Part shown: positions 26,758 to 43,453 of the stretch, piece by piece
Layout of the letters: each line of letters starts with the position of its first letter
Position numbering within the stretch: position 1 is the stretch's first letter
Assembly: GCA_041879425.1 (NCBI GenBank)
Contig: CP090854.1
Span: 3,472,001 to 3,536,000 of the forward strand
Direction: 5' to 3'
Source of the DNA: Vibrio pomeroyi
GTDB lineage: Bacteria; Pseudomonadota; Gammaproteobacteria; Enterobacterales; Vibrionaceae
DNA length: 64,000 nucleotides
Program-made: the position numbers and the translations under genes
The notes under the pieces: model-generated
What the model was told of the DNA's origin: nothing
The model's input: the letters and a program-made list of their open reading frames with translations, nothing else
Databases searched by the model: none

Positions 26758-26780
26758 AAGCCGATGCCAAGCATCGGCTT
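26758..26780 (+). terminator. hemY terminator hairpin, U-tract displaced by IS insertion
   Basis: A perfect 10-bp stem (AAGCCGATGC/GCATCGGCTT) with loop CAA, 22 bases after the hemY stop. It is followed by AATTATATGG rather than a T run. Just beyond the other end of the insertion sequence the DNA continues TTTTTG, which would restore a normal terminator if joined. Confidence 0.75.
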
Positions 26781-26848
26781 AATTATATGGTCCGCCTCAC
26801 TCTCAAGCCCTTAAGCTTAGAGTAGGCTCTCAGAATGAGGTGAACCAT

Positions 26849-27862
26849 ATGTCTTCTATTCATATTTTAGGTATCGACCTAGGTAAACATTGCTTCCATG
26901 CTATCGCACATAACCGTTGTGGCGTGGAGGTGCTGCGTCGTAAATTTAATCGCACTCAACTCTTAATCTTTCTTAGTAAAATAGAACCAACAACCATTGC
27001 TTTCGAAGCTTGTGGCGGTGCTCATTGGCTTGCTCGAAAGTGTAGTGAGTTTGGACATCAACCCCGACTTATTCCTCCTCAGTATGTTAAACCTTATGTC
27101 AAAGGCAATAAAAACGATTTCATCGATGCTTCAGCGATCGCAGAGGCTGCGGGTCGACCGACCATGAGGTTTGTAGCTGTAAAAAGTGAAGAGGCTCAAG
27201 TCATCGCAGCGATTCATCGAGTCAGAGATAGTTATATCAAGGAGAGAACCGCCACTATGTCGCGGATCGGCGCGATCTTACTTGAGTTCGGCCTTAGCTT
27301 TCCCAAAGGGCATGCAAAGATGAAGTCTCTGTTTCAATGGTTAGCAGAACAAACCGTCTCATTACCAAAAAGCTTGCTATGTGAATTGATATCTATTCAC
27401 GAACATTACAAGTACCTTAATGAACAAATCAAAACTCAAGATAACAAGCTTCAAACTATTGTTAATAATAACGAAAGTGCTCAATTATTAAAAACTATCC
27501 CTGGAATTGGTGATCTTACCTCCACATTGTGTATTGCCGATGTAAGCTCTCCGAGTAACTTTACCAATGGCCGTGAGATGGCGGCTTGGTTGGGGCTTGT
27601 GCCAAGGCAATTCTCAACGGGAGGAAAGACCAAGCTACTTGGTATGAGTAAACGAGGGAATAAACACCTCAGAACTCTGTTTATCCATGGGGCAAGGGCT
27701 GTACTCTCTAGACTAGAGACGACAGGGAAAGTGTTTGGAGAGTGGCTTGTGAATCTACGAGCCACCAAACCATTTAATGTAGTGGTAGTCGCATTAGCCA
27801 ACAAGCTAGTGAGGATAGCTTGGGCGGTGTTATACCACCGCCAAGCTTTTAAGGCTGTTTAG
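26849..27862 (+). CDS. IS110-family (IS1111 group) DEDD transposase
   Basis: A 337-residue recombinase. The N-terminal RuvC-like DEDD domain has Asp10 (GIDLGK), Glu53 (AFEACGGAHW), Asp90 and Asp93 (KNDFIDA). The C-terminal Tnp domain has TIPGIGDLTSTL and the serine motif PRQFSTGGKTKLLGMSKRGNK. These enzymes move the element using a guide RNA made from the element's own non-coding end. The start is set at ATG 26849, with GAGG nine bases upstream; a GTG at 26840 is possible. The gene looks intact, with no frameshift. Confidence 0.93.
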   Translation: MSSIHILGIDLGKHCFHAIAHNRCGVEVLRRKFNRTQLLIFLSKIEPTTIAFEACGGAHWLARKCSEFGHQPRLIPPQYVKPYVKGNKNDFIDASAIAEAAGRPTMRFVAVKSEEAQVIAAIHRVRDSYIKERTATMSRIGAILLEFGLSFPKGHAKMKSLFQWLAEQTVSLPKSLLCELISIHEHYKYLNEQIKTQDNKLQTIVNNNESAQLLKTIPGIGDLTSTLCIADVSSPSNFTNGREMAAWLGLVPRQFSTGGKTKLLGMSKRGNKHLRTLFIHGARAVLSRLETTGKVFGEWLVNLRATKPFNVVVVALANKLVRIAWAVLYHRQAFKAV

Positions 27863-28084
27863 CTATAACCAAGTTTGCAACGCCAATGAACGTGATGACA
27901 AAAACGGTCAATCGGCCAGATTAAGAACCTGACACAAAAAATAGCAATTAATGCTTTGGGCTTTTTAAGGATAATCTGGCGCGGATATCATCGTGGAGCT
28001 GGGAAGCTAGTGCTCCCAACAAGGACTCCGAATACATTAGCGCAAACCAACTCCGTTATTACTTAATTGTAGTTGCAATAACGG
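27863..28084 (+). ncRNA. Candidate IS1111 guide (bridge/seek) RNA region
   Basis: This non-coding stretch lies between the transposase stop and the right inverted repeat, where IS1111-group elements are known to encode their guide RNA. It can fold: a 9-bp stem (27915-27923 with 27972-27980), a hairpin at 28001-28016 (GGG, AGC arms; loop TAGT) and an 8-bp stem (CCGTTATT at 28053, AATAACGG at 28077-28084). In the large loop, GGCTTTTT (27959-27966) equals the reconstructed target across the insertion point. The RNA ends are not known. Confidence 0.55.
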
Positions 28085-28097
28085 GGCGGACCATACA

Positions 28098-28828
28098 TTT
28101 TTGTATCTGCGATTTACCCCAAGATAGCATCCAATAACCCAACCTTTCATTAGCTACAATTCAAACTTAAATATCTGTCTAGGAACTACACCAACTCCAA
28201 CAACCTCTAGACACCAAACATAGGGGCGAATCCAATAGATTAAGCAGCTTTAAGTGTGAATTTAGAGCTAGCAGAGTTGAGCTGTATAAAATAATTCATT
28301 GAGGGCTTCCAGTGGAAGTTAGAGAGGCTTTAGTTCGAACTCTAAAGAGAGTATTTAAATAGAAAATAAGCTCTTTAGAAGTGATTAGAGCTGACAAATA
28401 TCCGCAGTACCACATCTAGCCTGGCTACCGCTATACCACAGAAAGATCAAATACCTCAGAAGGTTTTAGATTAGGTGTGAACTCAGAATTCGACGATCCA
28501 TTTCCAACTATAGAGCCAGTCAACCAAGTAACTCTTCCTTTATGCTAGGGAGTCTAGACCACTCAACAGCTATACTCACCATACAACTATTATCAACTAG
28601 GCTTTATCCGCAATTCGCCCTCTAAATTATCAGAACCTACAGGCATAAATATCACTATTGAGAGCAGAGCCTTCTAATACAGATAGAGTCGAAGAGTAGC
28701 GGAAAGCAGGCAGCCCAATAAAAACTCTTTCATCATCCGGGCAAACATCGAGGCTGCGAGTTACTGACATGCCATATGTGGGAGTCTTTCTACCTAAGGC
28801 AAAACACCATTATTTATACGTAAAAAAG
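28098..28828. other. Gene-free decayed intergenic stretch
   Basis: About 730 bases between the insertion sequence and the rRNA operon tail with stops in all frames and no open frame longer than 60 codons. I recognise no gene, RNA or repeat. Its base use looks like degraded sequence rather than a structured RNA. Its first bases (TTTTTGTATCTG) are probably the original downstream flank of hemY. Confidence 0.6.
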
Positions 28829-29052
28829 TCCCGCTATTTTCTAGCGAGACTTCTTAATAAGTGGCGCTGTGGCTGAGGTCTCTGGCGAGCGGAACTCATT
28901 GGCCAGAGACCAAATTATCTATAACCAGAAACGACGCAAGCCTAGTCGTGAGACTAGGCTTTCTAATAAGTATAGGAGTGTCTGGTATTCCATCGGAATC
29001 GCACACGATTAGAACTCTTTCGACCGAAGGGAATATACAATGATTCAAATGT
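28829..29052 (-). repeat. Two degenerate tRNA-tail/terminator units downstream of tRNA-Asp
   Basis: The sequence TAATAAGT with a preceding hairpin occurs three times, at 28855, 28964 and 29086, spaced 109 and 122 bases. The last precedes the 3' end of the real tRNA-Asp (TAATAAGTGGCGGAGTGG). The first two precede degraded sequence (TAATAAGTGGCGCTGTGG and TAATAAGTATAGGAGTG). Hairpins: 28831-28849 (imperfect), 28877-28911 (10-bp perfect) and 28938-28961 (10-bp perfect). I read them as remnants of lost tRNA genes. Confidence 0.45.
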
Positions 29053-29084
29053 AAAAAAGCCCTGCTATTTCTAGCAGGGCTTTT
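29053..29084 (-). terminator. Terminator of the rRNA operon after tRNA-Asp
   Basis: A 13-bp stem AAAAGCCCTGCTA/TAGCAGGGCTTTT with loop TTTC; on the minus strand it ends in TTTTTT. It lies 8 bases beyond the CCA end of tRNA-Asp. Confidence 0.88.
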
Positions 29085-29092
29085 CTAATAAG

Positions 29093-29169
29093 TGGCGGAG
29101 TGGACGGGACTCGAACCCGCGACCCCCGGCGTGACAGGCCGGTATTCTAACCAACTGAACTACCACTCC
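29093..29169 (-). tRNA. tRNA-Asp (anticodon GTC)
   Basis: A 77-base cloverleaf with encoded CCA. The acceptor stem is GGAGTGG/CCACTCC, the anticodon loop CTGTCAC and the T-arm GGGTTCGAGTCCC. It lies 43 bases downstream of the 5S gene and is the last gene of this rRNA operon. Confidence 0.97.
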
Positions 29170-29212
29170 GCAGTGGACTACTTGTCGTCGCTGACAAGTC
29201 GTTCATAATTTA

Positions 29213-29332
29213 AAGCCTGGCGATGTCCTACTCTCACATGGGGAAGCCCCACACTACCATCGGCGCTATTGTGTTTCACTTCTGAGTTCGGCATGGAATC
29301 AGGTGGGTCCACAATGCTATGGTCGCCAAGCA
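29213..29332 (-). rRNA. rrf: 5S rRNA (downstream operon)
   Basis: About 120 bases; the 5' TGCTTGGCGACC pairs with the 3' CGCCAGGC end, and the conserved core CCGAACTCAGAAGTGAAAC is present. The sequence is identical to the second copy at 34874-34993. The ends may be off by one or two bases. Confidence 0.95.
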
Positions 29333-29458
29333 AATTTTGCTTTTACTTTCAGTTTTTTAAAAACTGAAGGCAAAATAATCTGGAAAACTGTATTTAAAAG
29401 TGTCTCTTCAAACTCATTCAAGGTCTGTCTTTGAGTCCACAAAACCCCTTGGGTGTTG

Positions 29459-32351
<2,893 letters not shown>

Positions 32352-32696
32352 ATACAACCCGAAAGGGTCTCTGTTTTACTTTCACTTTTGAAAAGTGAAA
32401 ACAAACTAGTATGGCAACTAACCAAGGTTTTTGGTTGTCATTAAGAAGGGTTAATTCTCAATGACTGTTTGCCGGACTCAATGTGATTCAAACGAATTTG
32501 AATCGAATACAAGACACTTGAATGTGTTTGTTGTGTTTATACCGTTCTTATTAACTAAGAGCAGATAAACATTGAGAACTTTTAAATTTGATTGAATTAC
32601 TCGTAAGTAATCAATCAGTCAGCTTTCCAAATTGTTAAAGAGCTTGATTTCTTTCGAAACCATTTTTAAAGATTCTTAGGGAAAAACCCTTAAAGA
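32352..32696 (-). other. 16S-23S spacer, 23S-proximal part with boxA
   Basis: Contains the antitermination boxA GCTCTTTAACA (32633-32643, minus strand) and several short inverted repeats. It is nearly identical to the matching part of the other operon up to the boxA, apart from a small cluster of changes near 32485-32510. No coding sequence. Confidence 0.75.
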
Positions 32697-32772
32697 TGGT
32701 GGAGCTATGCGGGATCGAACCGCAGACCTCCTGCGTGCAAGGCAGGCGCTCTCCCAGCTGAGCTATAGCCCC
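32697..32772 (-). tRNA. tRNA-Ala (anticodon TGC)
   Basis: A 76-base cloverleaf with encoded CCA: acceptor GGGGCTA/TAGCTCC, anticodon loop CTTGCAC and T-arm CGGTTCGATCCCG. It is the second tRNA of the 16S-23S spacer, in the usual Ile-Ala order. Confidence 0.97.
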
Positions 32773-32786
32773 ATCTAGGTCGATAT

Positions 32787-32863
32787 TGGTGGGTCTGAGT
32801 GGACTTGAACCACCGACCTCCCGCTTATCAGGCGAGCGCTCTAACCAGCTGAGCTACAGACCC
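32787..32863 (-). tRNA. tRNA-Ile (anticodon GAT)
   Basis: A 77-base cloverleaf with encoded CCA: acceptor GGGTCTG/CAGACCC, anticodon loop CTGATAA and T-arm TGGTTCAAGTCCA. It is the first tRNA of the 16S-23S spacer, 67 bases after the 16S 3' end. A 16S processing-stem arm lies between them at 32893-32911. Confidence 0.97.
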
Positions 32864-32930
32864 AATATCGTCTCTTAACTTTTCTAAACCTAATCAATCT
32901 GTGTGGACACTTATCGTGAATATCTTCGTA

Positions 32931-34485
<1,555 letters not shown>

Positions 34486-34770
34486 AAGATTTTGTGACTC
34501 AACGAATACTGACTTCAAAACTAATATTTACCGAAGTAAACATGTAATTCTAAAGCTATTACCATTCCAACAGAATGGTAATGAATTGACTGTGCCAAAT
34601 AACCGAGGTTATTTGTATTGGTCACTCAGTTCATTGAAATCAATTTTGATTCCGAAGAATCTGTTTTATCTAACGATAAAACGTTTTGATATTCATCAAC
34701 GAGTGCCCACACAGATTGATAGGTTTAAATTGTTAAAGAGCTTTGCTTTCAGTGCCTTAGCACTTAAGCA
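34486..34770 (-). other. Leader of the downstream rRNA operon: boxA and 16S processing-stem arm
   Basis: boxA GCTCTTTAACA is at 34731-34741. The segment at 34701-34720 is complementary to 32893-32911 beyond the 16S 3' end apart from one mismatch; together they form the long stem cut by RNase III. No gene is present; open frames here are chance. Confidence 0.8.
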
Positions 34771-34806
34771 GGACGCGTATAATACGCTTTCTACTTTGAA
34801 AGTCAA
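34771..34806 (-). promoter_or_regulatory. rRNA promoter of the downstream operon
   Basis: Minus strand: -35 TTGACT (34801-34806), 16-base spacer, -10 TATTAT (34779-34784), then a GC-rich ACGCGTCC discriminator as in stringently controlled rRNA promoters. It starts only about 67 bases beyond the 5S end of the upstream operon. AT-rich DNA precedes it. Confidence 0.85.
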
Positions 34807-34873
34807 CATAAAATACTAAGAAAACTTAGAACTCTATGGTGACTTGTCTACTTAGTAAACAAAGTCGAAATTA

Positions 34874-34993
34874 AAGCCTGGCGATGTCCTACTCTCACAT
34901 GGGGAAGCCCCACACTACCATCGGCGCTATTGTGTTTCACTTCTGAGTTCGGCATGGAATCAGGTGGGTCCACAATGCTATGGTCGCCAAGCA
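34874..34993 (-). rRNA. rrf: 5S rRNA (upstream operon)
   Basis: Identical to the 5S copy at 29213-29332. No tRNA follows it, and I see no strong intrinsic terminator between it and the next operon's promoter; only a weak CTAAG/CTTAG hairpin with TATTTTAT near 34815-34830. Confidence 0.95.
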
Positions 34994-35118
34994 AATTTTG
35001 CTTTTACTTTCAGTTTTTTAAAACTGAAGGCAAAATAATCTGGAAAACTGTATTTAAAAGTGTCTCTTCAAACTCATTCAAGGTCTGTCTTTGAGTCCAC
35101 AAAACCCCTTGGGTGTTG

Positions 35119-38011
<2,893 letters not shown>

Positions 38012-38412
38012 ATACAACCCGAAAGGGTCTCTGTTTTACTTTCACTTTTGAAAAGTGAAAACAAACTAGTATGGCAACTAACCAAGGTTTTTGGTTGTCA
38101 TTAAGAAGGGTTAATTCTCAATGACTGTTTGCCGGACTCAATGTGAATCAAACTAAGTTTGATTCGAATACAAGACACTTGAATGTGTTTGTTGTGTTTA
38201 TACCGTTCTTATTAACTAAGAGCAGATAAACATTGAGAACTTTTAAATTTGATTGAATTACTCGTAAGTAATCAATCAGTCAGCTTTCCAAATTGTTAAA
38301 GAGCATAAAGCAAAAAGCTTTAATCAATAACTTGCGTTATTAATTAAAGCTCTGGCTTTAACTAAATCTAAACCATCAATCTGTGTGGACACTTATCGTG
38401 AATATCTTCGTA
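38012..38412 (-). other. 16S-23S spacer without tRNA genes
   Basis: 401 bases. The 23S-proximal 280 bases match the other operon, including boxA at 38294-38304. Where the other spacer has tRNA-Ala and tRNA-Ile, this one has an AT-rich stretch with an imperfect hairpin (AAAGCTTTAATcaataacttgcgttattaATTAAAGCT, 38311-38350). The processing arm at 38375-38393 pairs with the leader arm at 40167-40186. Confidence 0.85.
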
Positions 38413-39967
<1,555 letters not shown>

Positions 39968-40251
39968 AAGATTTTGTCGACTCAATGAATACTGACTTCA
40001 AAACTACTGTGTAATTTTAAAGTTATTATCATTCCAACAGAATGATAATGAATTGACTGTGCCAAATAACCGAAGTTATTTGTATTGGTCACTCAGTTCA
40101 TTGAAATCATTTTGATTCCGAAGAATCTGTTTTATCTAACGATAAAACGTTTTGATATTCATCAACGAGTGCCCACACAGATTGATAGGTTTAAATTGTT
40201 AAAGAGCTTTACTTGTTGAGCGTTCCTTTTAAGTAAGGAGCCTCTCGAAGT
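39968..40251 (-). other. Leader of the upstream rRNA operon: boxA and processing-stem arm
   Basis: boxA GCTCTTTAACA is at 40197-40207 and the 16S processing arm at 40167-40186. It is nearly the same as the other leader up to the boxA, then diverges into its own promoter region. Confidence 0.8.
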
Positions 40252-40287
40252 GGACGGCCATTCTAGCGAATTAACATTCAGTGTCAA
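40252..40287 (-). promoter_or_regulatory. rRNA promoter, proximal (P2-like) of the upstream operon
   Basis: Minus strand: -35 TTGACA (40282-40287), 16-base spacer, -10 TAGAAT (40260-40265), discriminator GGCCGTCC. A/T-rich DNA upstream (AAAAAATTAATTTTCAAAAA) resembles an UP element. Confidence 0.85.
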
Positions 40288-40367
40288 ACACTTTTTGAAA
40301 ATTAATTTTTTGTCGCTTTCCGTCTTACTGATTCTTGCTGAAGCCTTGTGGCGTCTGCCGTCTCAGT

Positions 40368-40403
40368 GGGGTCGCATTATAGGGAACCCTCTCAGGTTAG
40401 CAA
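40368..40403 (-). promoter_or_regulatory. rRNA promoter, distal (P1-like) of the upstream operon
   Basis: Minus strand: -35 TTGCTA (40398-40403), 16-base spacer, consensus -10 TATAAT (40376-40381), discriminator GCGACCCC. It lies 116 bases upstream of the proximal promoter. Confidence 0.82.
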
Positions 40404-40462
40404 CTACTTTTTCATAAAAAATGAATAAATAGAGGTTAACTGCCTAATAGTTCACCTAAACG

Positions 40463-40493
40463 TAAAAAAGAAAGCATTTCTGCTCTCTTTTTA
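40463..40493 (-). terminator. Terminator after fre
   Basis: AAAGAGAGC and GCTTTCTTT arms (one G-T pair) around a 6-base loop, followed on the minus strand by TTTTTT. It lies between fre and the rRNA promoters, 20 bases past the fre stop. Confidence 0.75.
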
Positions 40494-40513
40494 CTCAAAA
40501 TCTAAGAGTATTA

Positions 40514-41227
40514 TTAGATAAAGGCGTAAGCATCAGCGTACATATGGTCACGCTTTGCTTCTTTATTCTGAGTAAATAGGTCTCTTGCAGCACCTGCCAT
40601 TTCAAAACGACCTGCAATATAGATATCGAAATCAGCCAGTGATTCGAAACTTTGCGTAATTGCTTCAAGTACATTACCAGTTTGGCCGTGCCATACTTCA
40701 GGTGCTTCTTCTACTACTGGTACAAAGTGCACATTGCTGTGCTTTTCTGCGATGCCTACTAGCTCTTCTTTTGCGTATAGCTGGCACTCGTCTTTTGCAC
40801 CCCAGTATAAGTGAATCTCTTTTTTGCTGTTTTGCGCGATGCAGTGGTCTAGGATAGAACGCACATAGCTAAAACCAGTACCACCAGCAATCAATAATAG
40901 AGGACGTTCGCTTTCTTCTTTAACCCACGCATCACCGTGTGGTGCATCAATAGCAATATCGCCATCTTCAGCTTGTGCTTTCTTCATCGCCTCAACAACT
41001 TCTAATGCGTAAGCATTGTGCTCAGCGGCACCAATGTGTAACTCAAGCTCACCTTCATGGCGGCATGGGCTGCTTGCAATAGAAAATGGACGTTTATCTT
41101 TCTCGCCCATTTCAACCATCAGGTACTGACCCGCTTTAAAAGCGACTGGTGTTTCTGGGTGAAGTAGGATTTGGTAAGTGTTACAAGCCAAAGGCTCGAT
41201 AGACTTCACTTTACATTTAATAGTCAT
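40514..41227 (-). CDS. fre: NAD(P)H-flavin reductase
   Basis: A 237-residue ferredoxin-NADP reductase-fold enzyme. The flavin-binding motif is RPFSIASSP (about 46-54); the NAD(P)-binding motif is [17 protein letters not shown] (about 110-126). It reduces free FMN/FAD or riboflavin with NAD(P)H; relatives include LuxG. AGAGGAAG lies upstream of the ATG. It is the last gene of a ubiD-ferredoxin-fre run, 20 bases after the ferredoxin gene; reduced FMN is the substrate for the prenyl-FMN cofactor of UbiD, which may explain the linkage. Confidence 0.93.
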   Translation of the reverse strand: MTIKCKVKSIEPLACNTYQILLHPETPVAFKAGQYLMVEMGEKDKRPFSIASSPCRHEGELELHIGAAEHNAYALEVVEAMKKAQAEDGDIAIDAPHGDAWVKEESERPLLLIAGGTGFSYVRSILDHCIAQNSKKEIHLYWGAKDECQLYAKEELVGIAEKHSNVHFVPVVEEAPEVWHGQTGNVLEAITQSFESLADFDIYIAGRFEMAGAARDLFTQNKEAKRDHMYADAYAFI

Positions 41228-41247
41228 GTTCTTCCTCTTACTAACCC

Positions 41248-41517
41248 TTAATCGGCAAAGGTTAGAACTAAATTACTTTCTGCAAATGCTTGGCAAGCGA
41301 AAATCCAGCCCTGTTCCTGCTCTTTCTCTGTGAGCATGGGTTCAAGGTGGTAACTCACTTGTCCTTCTAATTTTTTGCACATACACATCGCGCATGCGCC
41401 AACTTGGCAACGGTTTGGGAAATAGATATCGCTGTTGAGCGCAGCATCCAAGACCGTTTGCCCTTTTTCTACTGTGAAACTGATGTTTTCTGGATATAAG
41501 ACTACTTGGTAGCTCAT
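41248..41517 (-). CDS. Small plant-type 2Fe-2S ferredoxin
   Basis: An 89-residue ferredoxin domain with ligands Cys37, Cys42, Cys45 (CQVGACAMC) and a fourth cysteine near 75 (IFACQA), spaced as in plant-type 2Fe-2S ferredoxins. An extra cysteine follows in the same cluster loop (MCMC). Its ATG overlaps the ubiD stop (ATGA), and fre follows after 20 bases. A ferredoxin plus a separate flavin reductase resembles a split oxygenase-type reductase. The electron acceptor is unknown. Confidence 0.88.
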   Translation of the reverse strand: MSYQVVLYPENISFTVEKGQTVLDAALNSDIYFPNRCQVGACAMCMCKKLEGQVSYHLEPMLTEKEQEQGWIFACQAFAESNLVLTFAD

Positions 41518-43355
41518 GAAATTCCTAGCTGTTCCCAGATGCTATCAATCTTTTTAACCACATCAGGATCTTTTGTAATAGGAACGCCCCACTCGCGAAG
41601 ACATTCGCCTTCCCATTTATTGGTCGCATCTAGTCCCATTTTGGAGTGTCCAGTTTCGTTCTGTAGGAACAATGTATCTCTGGCCGGATCCATTCTGGTG
41701 GTTACCGCCCAAATGATGTCATTCCAGTCACTCACGTTGACATCACCATCACACACGATAACAAACTTGTTCTCATCAAATTGAGACCAAACCGCTTCCA
41801 TGATTTTCTTACCATTCCCTGCAACTTGCTTATCAATAGACACAACAACCATGCTGGCGTTGTCGTTCTGTAGATGAATATCAATAATTTCAGGGTGAGC
41901 CTTAGTTAACTCAGCCAGGCTACCTTCGATATGTTCACTACTTACAGGCGCAGATTCAACGTCTGGCGATAATGCTAACTCCGCATCCCACTTCTTGGTG
42001 ATGTCTAAGCCCATCTTAGAACCCAATCCAACCACTGGAGACGCAAAATCTAACGAGTCGATCGGTGTGTTCTCTATCATCAAGCTATCGCGTGACGGAT
42101 CCATATATTTACACATCGCAGCGGTTACTTGAGACCAATCACGTGCGTTCACATCCTCATCGCACACCAATACAAATTTGGTGTACATGAATTGACGCAA
42201 GAAAGACCATACACCCATCATCACTCGCTTAGCGTGACCTGGGTATTGCTTCTTCATTGTCACTACCGCCATTCGGTACGAACAACCTTCAGGCGGCAGG
42301 TAGAAATCTTCGATCTCAGGGAACTGCTTTTGAAGAATAGGAACAAACACTTCATTTAGTGCAACACCCAATACCGCTGGCTCATCAGGCGGACGGCCAG
42401 TATACGTGCTGTGATAAATAGGGTTCTCGCGCATGGTTACATGAGTAATCGTAAATACGTGGTGCTTTTCTTTCTCGTTGTAGTAACCCGTGTGGTCTCC
42501 GTATGGGCCTTCGTCCGCGAACTCATTCGGGTCGATGTAGCCTTCCATTACGATTTCCGCACTTGCTGGTACCTCTAGGTCATTACTGATTGATTTAACG
42601 ACCTCAGTTTTACTACCACGCAGCAATCCTGCAAATGCGTATTCCGATAAGGTATCTGGTACTGGTGTCACCGCGCCAAGAATGGTGGCAGGGTCTGCGC
42701 CAAATGCTACAGATATCGGAAATGGTTTACCTGGGTTGGTTTCCATCCAATCGCGTAGATCAAGCGCACCACCACGATGGGCTAACCAACGCATGATGAT
42801 TTTGTTTTTACCGATCTTTTGCTGGCGATAGATACCTAAGTTTTGGCGTTTTTTATTTGGACCACGAGTAACCGTTAAACCCCATGTTAGCAATGGCGCG
42901 ACATCGTCGGCCCAGCAACTCATCACAGGAATTTTATCTAGGTCGACCTCATTACCTTGCCAAACCACTTGTTGGCAAGCCGCTTTGCGAAGGCGTTTAG
43001 CCGGCATGTTTAAGACTTGCTTAAACACTGGCAGCTTATCAAGAGCGTCTTTAAAGCCTTTTGGGGGCTCAGGCTCTTTTAGGTAAGCAAGCAACTTGCC
43101 CACTTCACGCAGTTCTTTTACTTCCTGACGACCCATACCAATAGCCACACGGTTAGGTGTACCAAATAGGTTAGTCAAAACAGGCATGTCATAGCCTACA
43201 GGATTTTCAAACAAAAGAGCCGGGCCACCAGCACGTAGAGTACGGTCGCTAATCTCGGTCATTTCGTAGTCTGGATCGACAGGGTGAGAAATGCGTTTCA
43301 ACTGACCAATACTTTCAAGATGGTCGATAAAATCACGTAAATCTTTAAAACTCAT
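41514..43355 (-). CDS. ubiD: UbiD, 3-polyprenyl-4-hydroxybenzoate decarboxylase (long form)
   Basis: A 613-residue prenyl-FMN-dependent decarboxylase of ubiquinone synthesis, longer than the E. coli protein (497). The catalytic part includes [20 protein letters not shown] (173-192) and [14 protein letters not shown] (279-292). The C-terminal oligomerisation module is duplicated: residues 357-459 and 486-585 share VNxxDW, MDPxRD and SKMGLDxTxKW. It has its own upstream region behind a terminator, and overlaps the ferredoxin gene by 4 bases. Confidence 0.93.
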   Translation of the reverse strand: MSFKDLRDFIDHLESIGQLKRISHPVDPDYEMTEISDRTLRAGGPALLFENPVGYDMPVLTNLFGTPNRVAIGMGRQEVKELREVGKLLAYLKEPEPPKGFKDALDKLPVFKQVLNMPAKRLRKAACQQVVWQGNEVDLDKIPVMSCWADDVAPLLTWGLTVTRGPNKKRQNLGIYRQQKIGKNKIIMRWLAHRGGALDLRDWMETNPGKPFPISVAFGADPATILGAVTPVPDTLSEYAFAGLLRGSKTEVVKSISNDLEVPASAEIVMEGYIDPNEFADEGPYGDHTGYYNEKEKHHVFTITHVTMRENPIYHSTYTGRPPDEPAVLGVALNEVFVPILQKQFPEIEDFYLPPEGCSYRMAVVTMKKQYPGHAKRVMMGVWSFLRQFMYTKFVLVCDEDVNARDWSQVTAAMCKYMDPSRDSLMIENTPIDSLDFASPVVGLGSKMGLDITKKWDAELALSPDVESAPVSSEHIEGSLAELTKAHPEIIDIHLQNDNASMVVVSIDKQVAGNGKKIMEAVWSQFDENKFVIVCDGDVNVSDWNDIIWAVTTRMDPARDTLFLQNETGHSKMGLDATNKWEGECLREWGVPITKDPDVVKKIDSIWEQLGIS

Positions 43356-43394
43356 AGGACTTCTACATGCTGATTATTCTGCGCTCAGTATATC

Positions 43395-43424
43395 AAAAAG
43401 GGTGACGCTGAGATCCCCCTTTTT
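43395..43424 (-). terminator. Terminator upstream of ubiD
   Basis: 8-bp stem AAAAAGGG/CCCTTTTT with a 14-base loop; minus-strand T run. It ends the transcript of the 331-residue periplasmic protein gene, so ubiD probably has its own promoter. Confidence 0.65.
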
Positions 43425-43453
43425 AATGTGGTTATTGAGAGGCAAAATCCACT

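Larger units (their letters stand above)
26781..28097 (+). mobile_element. IS110-family insertion sequence, IS1111 group
   Basis: About 1.3 kb with one DEDD transposase gene. Subterminal inverted repeats of 11 bp, TATGGTCCGCC (26786-26796) and GGCGGACCATA (28085-28095), are the hallmark of the IS1111 group, and a few bases lie outside each repeat. No target-site duplication is visible, as expected. The exact ends are uncertain by a few bases; they are drawn so that the flanks rejoin the hemY terminator. The left non-coding end is short (about 50 bases); the right one is about 220. Confidence 0.85.
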
